Part shown: positions 52,561 through 61,719 of the stretch, piece after piece
Numbering within the stretch: the first letter of the stretch is position 1
Layout: every line of letters starts with the position of its first letter
Assembly (NCBI RefSeq): GCF_048323755.1
Contig: NZ_JBLWFS010000002.1
Span: 1 to 64,000, forward strand
DNA: 64,000 nucleotides
Direction: 5' to 3'
From: Alkalihalobacterium sp048323755
GTDB taxonomy: Bacteria; Bacillota; Bacilli; Bacillales; Bacillaceae_F
The notes under the pieces: generated by a model
What the model was told of the DNA's origin: nothing
Databases searched by the model: none
The model's input: only the letters and a program-made list of their open reading frames with translations
Position numbers and translations under genes: made by a program

Positions 52561-53367
52561 ATGATGGTTTTTCCTTACCAACAACAAATGATGATGCCAC
52601 CGCCACCATCCCCAGGCCCTTTCAACGTTCCATTTCTAAATCAACCCCCAACGTCCGCTCCAGGTATGTTTGGCATGCCCACTGGAGCAATACGACCTAC
52701 TGGCGGTGGAGGTCTGTTAGCACGTCTATTTGGTAGAGGAGCTGCTGGCGGTTTAGGTTCAGGCATGATGCCAGGTGCTGGTGGTTTAGGTTCAAGTATG
52801 GCACCAGGTGCTGGTGGAGGTTTGTTCAGTGGTATGGGCAGTAGTATAGGTCCTGGTTTAGGAGCTACTGCTGCTGGACCTGGAGCTTTAGCGAGTGGTA
52901 TGGGTGCTGCTGGTACTGGCGCGATGGGTGGAGGCATGAACTTAATGGGTATACTCAATAACGCTCAACGTGTTATGGGTGTCGTACAACAAGTAACACC
53001 TATGATCCAGCAATATGGTCCACTCCTAAAAAGCATGCCACAACTATACCAAATTCTAAAAAGCAATTCAGATGGTGAAGAAAACACCGAGACAGCGAAT
53101 AGTGATACCACAGACCATTCAGAAATTGAAACAAATACCACTGATAAAGAAGAGACGATCAGCACAGATGAACATACAAGTTCAGAAAAAAAAGTAAAAC
53201 CAAATTTGAAGGTAACAGAAAGTAAAAAAGTGAAGCCTGGTAAAAAAACTAAAGATACTAAAAAAATAAATTCTTTATCCAACAAAAAAACGACTGTTAC
53301 AAAGAAGGCTTCCTCCACTAAAAAGTCAACTCACGGAAATATACCTGCCCCTAAAATGTATATCTAA
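52561..53367 (+). CDS. yqfQ: YqfQ/VrrA-like low-complexity protein
   Basis: A 268-aa protein. Residues 1-45 are rich in Gln, Met and Pro (YQQQMMMPPPPSPGP), residues 50-130 are Gly/Ala/Met-rich with repeats, a short conserved helix follows (MNLMGILNNAQRVMGVVQQVTPMIQQYGPLLKSMPQLYQILK) and the C-terminal part is Lys/Thr-rich. It matches B. subtilis YqfQ and B. anthracis VrrA by position (next to ispH) and build. Two 33-bp tandem repeats lie at 52750-52815. Possibly a spore-coat or surface protein, but unproven. Start ATG 52561 or 52564. Confidence 0.8.
   Translation: MMVFPYQQQMMMPPPPSPGPFNVPFLNQPPTSAPGMFGMPTGAIRPTGGGGLLARLFGRGAAGGLGSGMMPGAGGLGSSMAPGAGGGLFSGMGSSIGPGLGATAAGPGALASGMGAAGTGAMGGGMNLMGILNNAQRVMGVVQQVTPMIQQYGPLLKSMPQLYQILKSNSDGEENTETANSDTTDHSEIETNTTDKEETISTDEHTSSEKKVKPNLKVTESKKVKPGKKTKDTKKINSLSNKKTTVTKKASSTKKSTHGNIPAPKMYI
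52750..52815 (+). repeat. 33-bp tandem repeat inside yqfQ (2 copies)
   Basis: GGTTTAGGTTCAGGCATGAT...GGTGCTGGT and GGTTTAGGTTCAAGTATGGC...GGTGCTGGT differ at few positions. They encode the Gly/Met/Ala-rich repeat and could be variable between strains. Confidence 0.75.
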
Positions 53368-53447
53368 GCGCTCGAAGTGAATTCATTGTATAAGGTACAG
53401 TCCTCCTTTATAATGTAATATAGTATGTTACTAATAGGAGGCCAAGC

Positions 53448-54401
53448 ATGAAAGTATTAAAAATATCACCGCGAGGCTATTGTTATGGTGTAGTTGATGC
53501 AATGGTTCTTGCCAGACAAGCCGCCCAAAACCTTGATTTACCTCGCCCAATATATATATTAGGAATGATCGTTCATAATAAACACGTTACAGATGCCTTT
53601 GAAGAGGAAGGAATCATTTCATTAGACGGACCGAATCGTTTAGATATTATAAAACAAGTCGATAAAGGTACCGTCATTTTTACGGCTCATGGCGTATCCC
53701 CAGAAGTTCGTAAGCTCGCAAAAGAAAAAGGGCTAACCGTTGTTGATGCAACTTGTCCTGACGTATCTAGAACCCATGATCTTATTTTAGAGAAGAAAGC
53801 AGAAGGGTACGATGTGATTTACGTAGGCAAAAAAGGTCATCCAGAACCTGAAGGAGCTATTGGTGTAGCACCTGATATCGTTCATTTAGTTGAATCAACA
53901 CAAGATGTAGAAAAACTTCAGTTAAGCAAGGAAAAAATCATTATTACCAATCAAACGACAATGAGCCAATGGGATGTTGCAGATATTATGAACCATGCAC
54001 TAAAAAAATATCCTCATGCGGAAGTTCATAATGAAATTTGTTTAGCGACTCAAGTAAGGCAGGAGGCTGTTGCAGAACAAGCGAAGCAAGCTGACCTAGT
54101 TATCGTTGTCGGTGATCCAAAAAGTAATAATTCGAATCGTCTAGCACAAGTTTCCGAACAAATTGCAGGGACAAAAGCATATCGTATTTCTGATTTAACT
54201 GAATTAAAGCTAAAGTGGTTAGAGGGCGTTAATATAGTAGGTGTTACTTCAGGTGCTTCAACTCCAACTCCTATAACTAAAGAAGTGATTGAATTCCTAG
54301 AAAAGTATAACCCTGAAGATGAAGCGACATGGGGGAAAGAACGTAAAGTTACATTGCAGAAGATCTTACCAAAAGTAAAAGCTAAAAAAGATTCCAAATA
54401 A
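53448..54401 (+). CDS. ispH: 4-hydroxy-3-methylbut-2-enyl diphosphate reductase
   Basis: Last step of the MEP pathway: HMBPP to IPP and DMAPP using a 4Fe-4S cluster. Cluster Cys in ISPRGYCYGV, DATCPDVSRTHD and NEICLATQVRQ; the catalytic segment is FTAHGVSPEVRK, and SGASTPTP follows. 317 aa. SD AATAGGAGG before ATG 53448. Position next to yqfQ matches B. subtilis ispH (yqfP). Confidence 0.96.
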   Translation: MKVLKISPRGYCYGVVDAMVLARQAAQNLDLPRPIYILGMIVHNKHVTDAFEEEGIISLDGPNRLDIIKQVDKGTVIFTAHGVSPEVRKLAKEKGLTVVDATCPDVSRTHDLILEKKAEGYDVIYVGKKGHPEPEGAIGVAPDIVHLVESTQDVEKLQLSKEKIIITNQTTMSQWDVADIMNHALKKYPHAEVHNEICLATQVRQEAVAEQAKQADLVIVVGDPKSNNSNRLAQVSEQIAGTKAYRISDLTELKLKWLEGVNIVGVTSGASTPTPITKEVIEFLEKYNPEDEATWGKERKVTLQKILPKVKAKKDSK

Positions 54402-54441
54402 ATGATAAAGCACTTTCTAGAACTTTGAGAAAAGAGCATAT

Positions 54442-54488
54442 AAAAGATGCAGTTGGATCTTAATAGAGATCACAACTGCATCTTTTTT
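54442..54488 (+). terminator. ispH terminator
   Basis: AAAAGATGCAGTTG pairs with CAACTGCATCTTTT around a GATC/GATC helix, followed by a T run. Confidence 0.88.
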
Positions 54489-54551
54489 TAGTATTCGAAA
54501 GTCTTACTTCAGATGTTTCAATCTGATTGTCCGTCACTTTTTAGCACTAAA

Positions 54552-55673
54552 TTAAATGAATGTAAAAGGGTCTGTATTTATTTTACTGACAATGACCTCG
54601 GTTTGATAATTTTGATTTGATAATTGCCCTGTCAGGTACTTTTGAACGCCTTGTTTCATAATTTTTTCTACATTATGACCCGGATCAACGATATTAAGGC
54701 CATCCATCATCGCATCGTGAGCAACATGATAATAGACATCTCCTGTAACAAATACATCAGCCCCTTTAAATAAAGCTTGGGACATGTACTTGTTACCATC
54801 ACCGCCGAGAACAGCAACCTTTTTCACTGTTGCATCAAATTTTCCTACAACTCTAGCACCCTTCACTTCAAAAGCTTGCTTAACATGATGAGCAAACTGT
54901 TCTAGTGTCATTGCTTCTTCAAGAATTCCAATACGCCCTAATCCAAGTAATTCTCCTTTGTTGTCAAGTGGATAAACATCATAAGCAGGCTCTTCATACG
55001 GATGAGCTTTGATCAAAGCAGCAATGACCTTATTTTGCAGATGAGCAGGAATAACCGTTTCAACTTTAACTTCTTCCACTTTTTCTAATTTTCCTTGTTC
55101 ACCAATAAACGGATTCGTCCCTTCTAATGGGGTAAAGGTACCTGTTCCTTCACTATTAAACGTACAGTGACTGTAATTACCGATATGACCAGCTCCTGCA
55201 TTACCTAAAGCTATGCGAACTTGATCTACGTGACTTTTTGGAACGAACACGACAACTTTTTTTAAGGCCACTTCAGTCGTGGGTGAGAGTACCTCAGTAT
55301 TCTTTAATCCCAAAGCATCGGCCATCATGTCATTTACCCCACCCTTAGTCACATCTAAATTGGTATGAGCAGCGTAAATCGTAATATTATGCTTAATGGC
55401 TTTTTCTATAATGCGCCCCGCTGGACGGCTCGTATCAATATTTTTTAATGGTCTAAAAATAAGTGGATGGTGGGCAATTATTAAATCTACACCCGCTTCT
55501 ATTGCTTCATCCATGACTTCTTCAAGGACATCTAATGCAATCATTACTTTCTGAATGGGTTTATTTAACGTCCCAACCATTAAGCCATTCTTATCACCTT
55601 CTACGGCAAGCGATTTAGGGGACCAACTTTCAAATAACTGGATCACTGTTTGTCCATTTGCAAGTTTACTCAT
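54552..55673 (-). CDS. yqfO: Nif3-like dinuclear metal protein YqfO
   Basis: A 373-aa NIF3/DUF34 protein with a middle insertion of a PII-like domain (about residues 125-225), as in B. subtilis YqfO. Metal ligands are suggested by DLIIAHHPLIF (about 60) and AHTNLD (about 100), and by HVAHDAMMDGLNIVDPGHNVE near the end. Some family members act as GTP cyclohydrolase I homologues, but the function is unsettled. Its ATG overlaps the trmK stop (ATGA). Confidence 0.9.
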   Translation of the reverse strand: MSKLANGQTVIQLFESWSPKSLAVEGDKNGLMVGTLNKPIQKVMIALDVLEEVMDEAIEAGVDLIIAHHPLIFRPLKNIDTSRPAGRIIEKAIKHNITIYAAHTNLDVTKGGVNDMMADALGLKNTEVLSPTTEVALKKVVVFVPKSHVDQVRIALGNAGAGHIGNYSHCTFNSEGTGTFTPLEGTNPFIGEQGKLEKVEEVKVETVIPAHLQNKVIAALIKAHPYEEPAYDVYPLDNKGELLGLGRIGILEEAMTLEQFAHHVKQAFEVKGARVVGKFDATVKKVAVLGGDGNKYMSQALFKGADVFVTGDVYYHVAHDAMMDGLNIVDPGHNVEKIMKQGVQKYLTGQLSNQNYQTEVIVSKINTDPFTFI

Positions 55674-56380
55674 GTTGCAACAACCTCCTCCACTATTGAA
55701 ATAAGTTGTATTAATTCTTCTTTTTTGGCTTTCACTTCTTCTGTTTCTTTCGCTTGTTCAAATTGTAGCAAAATTCGCTTCCAACTTTGTATTTCACTTT
55801 CCCATTTTTTAATAAAAGCTGAATTTTTTTCTTGCATTAAAAAAGGACCTAGGAGTAATTCAAGCTCCCTATTCTCACTGTATGGCTCATCGGCATTTCC
55901 TCTTTCGACTACTAGGACTTCATATATTTTTTCGTCTTCTTCTAAAACGACTTCTTTAATTAATTCCCACCCATTCGTTAGTAACCATTTTCGAATGCGA
56001 TCTGCCATCACATTGGGCTGAAGAATTAGTCGCTTTACTCCTACAAGCTTATCGCGGCCAGCTTCTAAAATATCAGTAATGAGAGCCCCTCCCATACCTG
56101 CAATAATGATGTGATCGACTTCACTAGGAGATACTACTTCAAGTCCATTTCCTTTCCGAACATGAACTTTATCAGCTATCCCTAATTTCTCCACTTGCGA
56201 TAATGCAGATTGATAAGGACCTTCATTCACCTCACCTGCAACCGCAAAGCTAATTCGACCATTCACACATAAATAAGAAGGGAGGTATGCATGATCTGAG
56301 CCAATATCAGCAATCCTCGATCCTTCAATTACAAAGTTAGCTACCGTTTCCAGCCGCTTTGACAATTTTGTTTCATTCAT
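55670..56380 (-). CDS. trmK: tRNA (adenine22-N1)-methyltransferase TrmK
   Basis: A 236-aa SAM-dependent methyltransferase (YqfN). Motif I IADIGSDHAYLPSYL (about 23), the N-[I/L]-x-G-type IIAGMGGALITDIL (about 92), and a helical C-terminal tail. In B. subtilis TrmK methylates A22 of tRNA. It is coupled to yqfO by overlapping start/stop codons. Confidence 0.93.
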   Translation of the reverse strand: MNETKLSKRLETVANFVIEGSRIADIGSDHAYLPSYLCVNGRISFAVAGEVNEGPYQSALSQVEKLGIADKVHVRKGNGLEVVSPSEVDHIIIAGMGGALITDILEAGRDKLVGVKRLILQPNVMADRIRKWLLTNGWELIKEVVLEEDEKIYEVLVVERGNADEPYSENRELELLLGPFLMQEKNSAFIKKWESEIQSWKRILLQFEQAKETEEVKAKKEELIQLISIVEEVVAT

Positions 56381-56441
56381 TTTCTCACCACATTTATGTA
56401 AACTTTGCTTTAATCATACCTATATTTAATGGCAATGTGCA

Positions 56442-56526
56442 ACTATGAAAAGCGGAAGGTTGATGGATCGAAGCGACCTCGAGCCGATAGCACCTAAAGT
56501 TAGACTATGAAAAGCGGAAGGCAAAT
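56442..56526 (+). repeat. dispersed intergenic repeat, copy 2
   Basis: ATGAAAAGCGGAAGG occurs at 56442 and again at about 56508, with GATAGCACCTAAAGTTAGAC between. It belongs to the same kind of element as copy 1 at 47652 (GAAAAGCG...AACTAGAC). Low coding potential, between trmK and cccA. Confidence 0.55.
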
Positions 56527-56555
56527 AAAAAAAGAGGGGCCAATATCCCCTCTTT
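56524..56555 (-). terminator. cccA terminator
   Basis: AAAGAGGGG pairs with CCCCTCTTT; the minus strand continues TTTTTTTATTTG. Confidence 0.88.
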
Positions 56556-56570
56556 CCTCACATATACATA

Positions 56571-56945
56571 TTACTCAGAAATGTGTAGTAAGTATGTAGC
56601 AATTGCTTCTGCTTCAGCAGGCTTTAGATTGTTCATCGCAGGCATATTTACACCTTCATATTGCCCAAAAATAATTTGTACAATTTCTTCTTCAGTGAAC
56701 TTACCTTCTAAAGCATTAATTGCAGGATTGCTAGCTAATCCTTGTAGATCTTGTCCATGACAACTTAAACAGCTTCGCTGTGTTAGCTCTTCACCAGCTG
56801 CAATTGGATCATCGAATACGATTTCCTCTTCGGCTTCCCCTTCATCCGCTTGACTAGCTAATAAGCCTTGGAATGATAGTGCCACCATTAGAAGAATCCC
56901 TGCTATTGCAATTACTGCAAAAGGAAATAACGGTCTACCTTTCAC
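56571..56945 (-). CDS. cccA: membrane-anchored cytochrome c-550
   Basis: A 124-aa mono-haem cytochrome on the outer face of the membrane. N-terminal anchor helix (about 8-30), acidic linker (GEAEEEIVFDD), haem motif SCLSCHG (CxxCH near residue 58) and the Met ligand in NMPAMNN. Position beside sigA matches B. subtilis cccA. It carries electrons in respiration. Monocistronic. Confidence 0.92.
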   Translation of the reverse strand: MKGRPLFPFAVIAIAGILLMVALSFQGLLASQADEGEAEEEIVFDDPIAAGEELTQRSCLSCHGQDLQGLASNPAINALEGKFTEEEIVQIIFGQYEGVNMPAMNNLKPAEAEAIATYLLHISE

Positions 56946-57147
56946 GATCTTGTCCCCCTTTACACTATAATAATGACATATAAATAACCAAAAGTGAATC
57001 CATTTGAATTCCCTCTACCATTTTACTTGAAAACAGGTAAAGAGAAAAGAGTTAACTGAAGAATTGCTTATTTTGTCATTGTTTTCTATTGCCTTTATCC
57101 ATTTTAACAAAAATCAAAAAAAAATAAACTTTTAATTTCTTATGTCC

Positions 57148-57693
57148 TTAATAGAATGCGTAAAAAGCAATACTGAGTATTATTCCAGCGATGCCACCAA
57201 TCATAAAAGGCTTCAATTTCATTTTGAAACCAATGAACAACCAAGCAAAACAGTTCAGTAAAATAACTAACATCATAGCGATTCGATGGCCAGGTAAAAT
57301 TTGTTCCACCACTTGGGCTAAAAGTAATAAAAGAACGATTGCCGCCATTAAAAAATAAAGATAGGCTAATTGAGGAAGCTTATTTCGTGTTTTTTTAGCA
57401 ATTTTTAAAATGAGAAACCCACATAATAACCCAAATGCCATTTGCAATAAAAATGGAAAATCAGTAAAATAAATGACAACAACAATAAACAATAATAAAA
57501 ATTGAACGATAAAAAAGGTAGACATAGACTTCACGTCCATACTAGAGCGCGACTCTTCTTCTACCTTTAAATGTTCTTCTTCTCCTTCCGAATAAAGGGT
57601 AAGCAGAAAATTACAATATTGTTCGGGAAGAAGTCTTGTTTGTTTCCAATATTTGATTTCTTTAATGATGATTTCTTTCCGCTCTTGGTTCAT
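57148..57693 (-). CDS. polytopic membrane protein, unknown
   Basis: A 181-aa protein: a cytosolic N terminus (about 1-55, WKQTRLLPEQYCNFLLTLYSEGEEE) and about four or five hydrophobic helices after it. The N-terminal pattern recalls DUF2157-like membrane proteins, but I am not sure. It stands between cccA and sigA and has no clear B. subtilis counterpart by position. SD TCAGGAGGAG before ATG 57693. Confidence 0.65.
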   Translation of the reverse strand: MNQERKEIIIKEIKYWKQTRLLPEQYCNFLLTLYSEGEEEHLKVEEESRSSMDVKSMSTFFIVQFLLLFIVVVIYFTDFPFLLQMAFGLLCGFLILKIAKKTRNKLPQLAYLYFLMAAIVLLLLLAQVVEQILPGHRIAMMLVILLNCFAWLFIGFKMKLKPFMIGGIAGIILSIAFYAFY

Positions 57694-57753
57694 CCATTCT
57701 CCTCCTGAAGGTTCGCTATATTTATTATCGTACGAAAGAGCGAGAAGTTAAAG

Positions 57754-57783
57754 CAAAAAAAGCTGACTCCTGAGAGCCAGCTT
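57754..57783 (-). terminator. sigA terminator
   Basis: AAGCTGACTC pairs with GAGCCAGCTT (one mismatch); the minus strand continues TTTTTTTGC. Confidence 0.82.
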
Positions 57784-57793
57784 GAAATATAAT

Positions 57794-58912
57794 TTAATCT
57801 AAAAAATCTTTAAGTCGCTTACTACGACTTGGGTGTCTTAACTTTCTTAATGCTTTCGCTTCAATTTGACGAATTCTCTCGCGTGTTACACCGAATACTT
57901 TACCTACTTCCTCAAGTGTTCGAGTTCTACCGTCATCTAGACCAAAGCGAAGGCGTAAGACATTCTCTTCTCGGTCGGTTAGTGTATCTAGTACGTCCTC
58001 TAGCTGCTCTTTTAATAACTCGTAAGCTGCAGCATCTGAAGGAGCTAGTGCATCTTGGTCTTCAATGAAGTCACCAAGGTGAGAGTCATCTTCTTCACCA
58101 ATTGGTGTTTCTAAAGAAACTGGCTCTTGAGCAATTTTAAGGATTTCTCTTACTTTTTCAGGCGTTAAATCCATTTCTTCCGATACTTCTTCAGGAGTCG
58201 GTTCACGTCCTAAATCTTGAAGTAACTGACGCTGTACACGAATTAATTTATTAATCGTTTCGACCATATGGACCGGAATACGAATCGTACGAGCTTGGTC
58301 TGCAATCGCGCGAGTAATCGCCTGGCGGATCCACCATGTCGCATACGTACTAAACTTATACCCTTTACGATAATCAAATTTTTCAACCGCCTTGATTAAA
58401 CCCATATTTCCTTCTTGGATTAAATCGAGGAATAACATTCCACGCCCAACATATCGCTTAGCAATACTAACAACGAGTCGAAGGTTCGCTTCAGCTAAAC
58501 GACGTTTAGCTTCCTCGTCACCTTCTTCAATTTTTTTCGCTAAGTTAATTTCTTCTTCGGCAGAAAGAAGTGGAACACGGCCGATTTCTTTTAAGTACAT
58601 ACGTACTGGATCGTTAATTTTAATTCCAGGAGGAACACTTAAGTCATTTAAATCAAATTCCTCTTCTTCTTTTACCATTTGCTGCATATTAGGTACATCA
58701 TCATTATCATTTAATATCTCAATACCTTGCTCACCTAAGTACTCGAAAAACTCATCAATTTGATCCGAGTCTTGGTCAAATACCGCCAGCTTCTCTGTAA
58801 TTTCTGCGTATGTTAATACTCCTCTTTTTTTACCTAGCTCAACTAGTTGTTCTTTCACTTGATCGATGGTTAAATCTCCATCCGCGAGTGGGCGTAATGG
58901 TTTCTCAGCCAT
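57794..58912 (-). CDS. sigA: RNA polymerase sigma factor SigA
   Basis: Housekeeping sigma factor, 372 aa. Region 1.2 DPVRMYLKEIGRVPLL, regions 2.1-2.4 RRLAEANLRLVVSIAKRYVGRGMLFLDLIQEGN and KFSTYATWWIRQAITRAIADQ, region 3 and region 4.2 with TLEEVGKVFGVTRERIRQIEAKALRKLRHP. ATG 58912 follows GGAAGGAGGGG; the earlier in-frame ATG at 58930 lies upstream of that SD. It lies 71 bp after dnaG, so dnaG-sigA is the macromolecular synthesis operon. Confidence 0.97.
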   Translation of the reverse strand: MAEKPLRPLADGDLTIDQVKEQLVELGKKRGVLTYAEITEKLAVFDQDSDQIDEFFEYLGEQGIEILNDNDDVPNMQQMVKEEEEFDLNDLSVPPGIKINDPVRMYLKEIGRVPLLSAEEEINLAKKIEEGDEEAKRRLAEANLRLVVSIAKRYVGRGMLFLDLIQEGNMGLIKAVEKFDYRKGYKFSTYATWWIRQAITRAIADQARTIRIPVHMVETINKLIRVQRQLLQDLGREPTPEEVSEEMDLTPEKVREILKIAQEPVSLETPIGEEDDSHLGDFIEDQDALAPSDAAAYELLKEQLEDVLDTLTDREENVLRLRFGLDDGRTRTLEEVGKVFGVTRERIRQIEAKALRKLRHPSRSKRLKDFLD

Positions 58913-58982
58913 TCGATCCCCTCCTTCCATTGATACAACACGTCAACTCTCATTAGATGAATGATCATCTCTCTAGCAGGTG

Positions 58983-60794
58983 CTATCGTTTTAAATCTTT
59001 TTTCATTTGTATGATTTCCATGGCTATCTGAGCAGCCATTAAAACATCATTGCGTTTTTCAGCTTCTTTTTTTTCTTTCTCTTTTTGTTCTATTTCTACC
59101 CATTTTGGATAGGTTTCAATCTTTTTAATGTAATCCTCTAATTCTTGGTCGGTTAAATCCTCTCTTATATCAAGCATTGCAACTTCTGTAGCAACCCTTC
59201 TCAGCTTCTCATCATTAAGTCTCTCAATAAACAAGCTTGGGTTTGGCTCATACCCTTCACCATAATAAGCAAATAGGTGCGCAACAATCGCATGATATTC
59301 ATCTATGTTAAAAGCCCCACCCACTTTTTCTTGAATGGTAGCAGCTATTTCAGCATTTTTCATCATATGAGCTAAAAGAATTCTTTCAGCATTGTGAAAA
59401 GCAGGAAGTAACTTTTTCTGTTCAAATCCTCGTTTTTTCACTTCAACGAAAGAACGAACATTCGATTGCTTTTGTTGGCCTCCCTTACTCCGCCGTTCTC
59501 GATACATTCTAAATTGTTCTTGCTTTAATGCATCCAATGATAACGAAAATTCACTAGCAATTTGTCTTAAATAGTGATCTCTTTCTACTGCGCGAGGAAG
59601 ATCAGATATTTCATTAAGTACTTCTTCGATATACCTCATCCTTTCTCCTTCATCGAGAAGGTTTTTCCCTCGCCTTAGATACTGCATTTTAAACGACATT
59701 AGTGTTAGACTAGTTTCAATAATATCCCGCTTAAATTGCTCTCCACCATTAAGCCTAATATAATCATCAGGGTCTTGCCCTTCTGGTAACAAACCTACCT
59801 TCACATAACAACCTGCCTGAACCAGGATCGAAGCCGCTCTTGAAGTAGCCTGAATGCCTGCTTCATCCGAGTCATAACAAAGAATTACGGTTTCTGCATT
59901 TCTCCGAATAATTTTTGCTTGTTCCTCCGTAAGTGCAGTTCCTAATGTTGCAATTCCATTTAAGACTCCTGCTCCCCATGCTGATATCACATCAACATAT
60001 CCCTCAAAGAGAACGGCTTGATTTAATTTTCTGATGGTCGGGCGAGCTAAATGGATGCCATAAAGAGTACGACTTTTATTAAAAAGGACAGTTTCTGGAC
60101 TATTTAAATATTTTGGTTTCCCATCATCAATAATGCGACCACCAAAAGCGATAACATTTCCTTGTCCGTCCCAAATGGGGAACATAACTCGATTGCGAAA
60201 CTTATCAAATACTTTACCATCAAATTCACGAAGAGAAAGTAATCCTGCATTCTCTAAAGCCTTAAAATTAAATCCTCGTTTTTCTAACAGGCTCGTTAAG
60301 CTATCCCAATGATTTGGAGCAAAGCCTAGTTGAAATGTATCAATCATTTCCTTTGTAAAGCCTCGTTGTTCCAAATACTCTAGTCCTGGAGCGCCCATGT
60401 CTGTTTTAAGTAAGATGTGATGATAAAATTTCATCGCGAGTTCATGTGCAGCCTCTATCACAGACTGTTCATTTGATTTTTTCGGATCAGTACTTATACT
60501 CGGGAGTTCAACATTAGCTTTCTTTCCAAGTTTGGCTACAGATTCAACAAACGACAGTCCCTCTAATTCCATAACAAAAGAGAAAACATTTCCTCCAGCG
60601 CCACATCCAAAGCAGTGATACAGTTGTTTGTCTGGTGAGACTGAGAAAGAAGGCGTCTTTTCACCATGGAAGGGACAAAGACCAATGTAATTTCTTCCTT
60701 GTTTTTTTAACTGAACATATTCGTTTATCACTTCAACAATATCTGCTGATTTACGAACCTCTTCAATCTTTTCTTCCGGGATGCGGTAGCCCAT
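58983..60794 (-). CDS. dnaG: DNA primase
   Basis: Makes RNA primers for DNA replication. Zinc-binding domain with CPFHGEKTPSFSVSP and CFGCGAGGNVFSF; TOPRIM domain with VLFEGYVDVISAW and CYDSDEAGIQATSRA; C-terminal DnaB-binding helices. 603 aa from ATG 60794; a GTG codon directly before it is less likely. The SD region GGTGATG is weak. Confidence 0.96.
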   Translation of the reverse strand: MGYRIPEEKIEEVRKSADIVEVINEYVQLKKQGRNYIGLCPFHGEKTPSFSVSPDKQLYHCFGCGAGGNVFSFVMELEGLSFVESVAKLGKKANVELPSISTDPKKSNEQSVIEAAHELAMKFYHHILLKTDMGAPGLEYLEQRGFTKEMIDTFQLGFAPNHWDSLTSLLEKRGFNFKALENAGLLSLREFDGKVFDKFRNRVMFPIWDGQGNVIAFGGRIIDDGKPKYLNSPETVLFNKSRTLYGIHLARPTIRKLNQAVLFEGYVDVISAWGAGVLNGIATLGTALTEEQAKIIRRNAETVILCYDSDEAGIQATSRAASILVQAGCYVKVGLLPEGQDPDDYIRLNGGEQFKRDIIETSLTLMSFKMQYLRRGKNLLDEGERMRYIEEVLNEISDLPRAVERDHYLRQIASEFSLSLDALKQEQFRMYRERRSKGGQQKQSNVRSFVEVKKRGFEQKKLLPAFHNAERILLAHMMKNAEIAATIQEKVGGAFNIDEYHAIVAHLFAYYGEGYEPNPSLFIERLNDEKLRRVATEVAMLDIREDLTDQELEDYIKKIETYPKWVEIEQKEKEKKEAEKRNDVLMAAQIAMEIIQMKKDLKR

Positions 60795-60811
60795 CACTCA
60801 TCACCAATCTT

Positions 60812-61318
60812 TTACATTTCATTTGGATTACCTGTCCGGTTACTATGTTTTCGACCTTTTTCGGCAAATTCCTTCTTTAGTTTTAATATTTTTCTCAAAT
60901 TTGCACAAAAATGTTCGCGATCCGATGTTGTAAATGCTTTTGGCCCTTTTGTCTTGTTTCCAGACCTCCTTTGTTTTTGAGACCAATGTCTTAGTTGAAG
61001 GATCGTTATCATTTCATCTTCTGAGAATATTTTCCCACGGTGCGATAAAACTGATAATCCCCGCCCTACTAAAATGGAAGCGAGAGCATGATCTTGTGTA
61101 ATAACAACATCATTTCTCTTCGCATGATTCATAATAAATAAATCCGCTGCTTCTTTGTCTGAGTCAACACGAACAATTTTGGCTTGCTCACTATGAATAT
61201 CGTGTGAGTATGAGGACACAAACACAACCTCCACATTAAAACGTTTTGCAATCTCCAAAATTTCCTATTTAACTGGACAAGAGTCAGCATCAACATATAC
61301 AGATGATTCCGTTAACAT
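60812..61318 (-). pseudogene. yqxD: yqxD (UPF0178/YaiI family) interrupted by an in-frame TAG codon
   Basis: The frame from ATG 61318 reads MLTESSVYVDADSCPVK, then TAG (61265-61267), then EILEIAKRFNVEVVFVSSYSH and continues without a stop to 60812. YVDADxCPVK...EI is the N-terminal signature of the UPF0178/YaiI family (PIN-like fold), so the reading frame is the right one and one codon has become amber. Without readthrough, only a product from TTG 61258 could form, lacking the first Asp residues. The downstream part looks fully intact (LFIMNHAKRNDVVITQDHALAS). It lies between dnaG and yqfL, as in B. subtilis. SD upstream is poorly placed. Confidence 0.85.
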
Positions 61319-61688
61319 GGTCTCTATTTCTACATCTCCTAAGAAAATCCTTCTAAAATGTTATTTAGAAATGAAATTTGTCGACAAATACCTAACAATA
61401 ACTATCATTACCAAAAAACACAGAAAAAGTCTTGACTTTTTCAATTTATTTGTTCTTTTTTTGTTTTATGCTAAATCTTGCTGTTTTTTTCTCACAAATT
61501 TTCATTATAATAATTATTTCTAAATTTGACTACTATCATGCTTAAAAAATTTTTCCTAATAGAAAAGCTATGTTAAATAATACTGTGGATATCCGTTGAT
61601 TTTGGGCTCAGCGTGTGAAATTAACATTACTCTTTAACAGCACTAATAGAAAAGAATAGGACCTGACGTAATTTTTCATGTAAAAACA
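61319..61688. other. AT-rich intergenic region with a dispersed-repeat trace
   Basis: No gene was seen in this stretch of about 370 bp. It is very AT-rich. Positions 61571-61602 carry a 32-bp sequence nearly equal to one at 23194-23225. Confidence 0.6.
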
Positions 61689-61719
61689 AAATAGAGGCTG
61701 ACTATTCAGCCTCTATTTG
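61689..61719 (-). terminator. yqfL terminator containing the stop codon
   Basis: AAATAGAGGCTGA pairs with TCAGCCTCTATTT with a 4-nt loop. The yqfL TAG stop (61713-61715) is inside the stem; the minus strand then reads TTTGTTTTT. Confidence 0.88.

Noticed and set aside
52750..52815. Possible CRISPR-like repeat
   Set aside because: Two adjacent coding repeats without spacers; no cas genes in the window.
52641..52958. Open frame opposite yqfQ (Pro-rich, 105 aa, minus strand)
   Set aside because: It is the mirror of the Gly/Ala-rich coding repeats of yqfQ; no SD, and the composition follows from the complementary strand.
58392..58763. 123-aa frame opposite sigA
   Set aside because: Shadow of sigA; Ser-rich composition arises from the reverse of Glu/Asp-rich codons.
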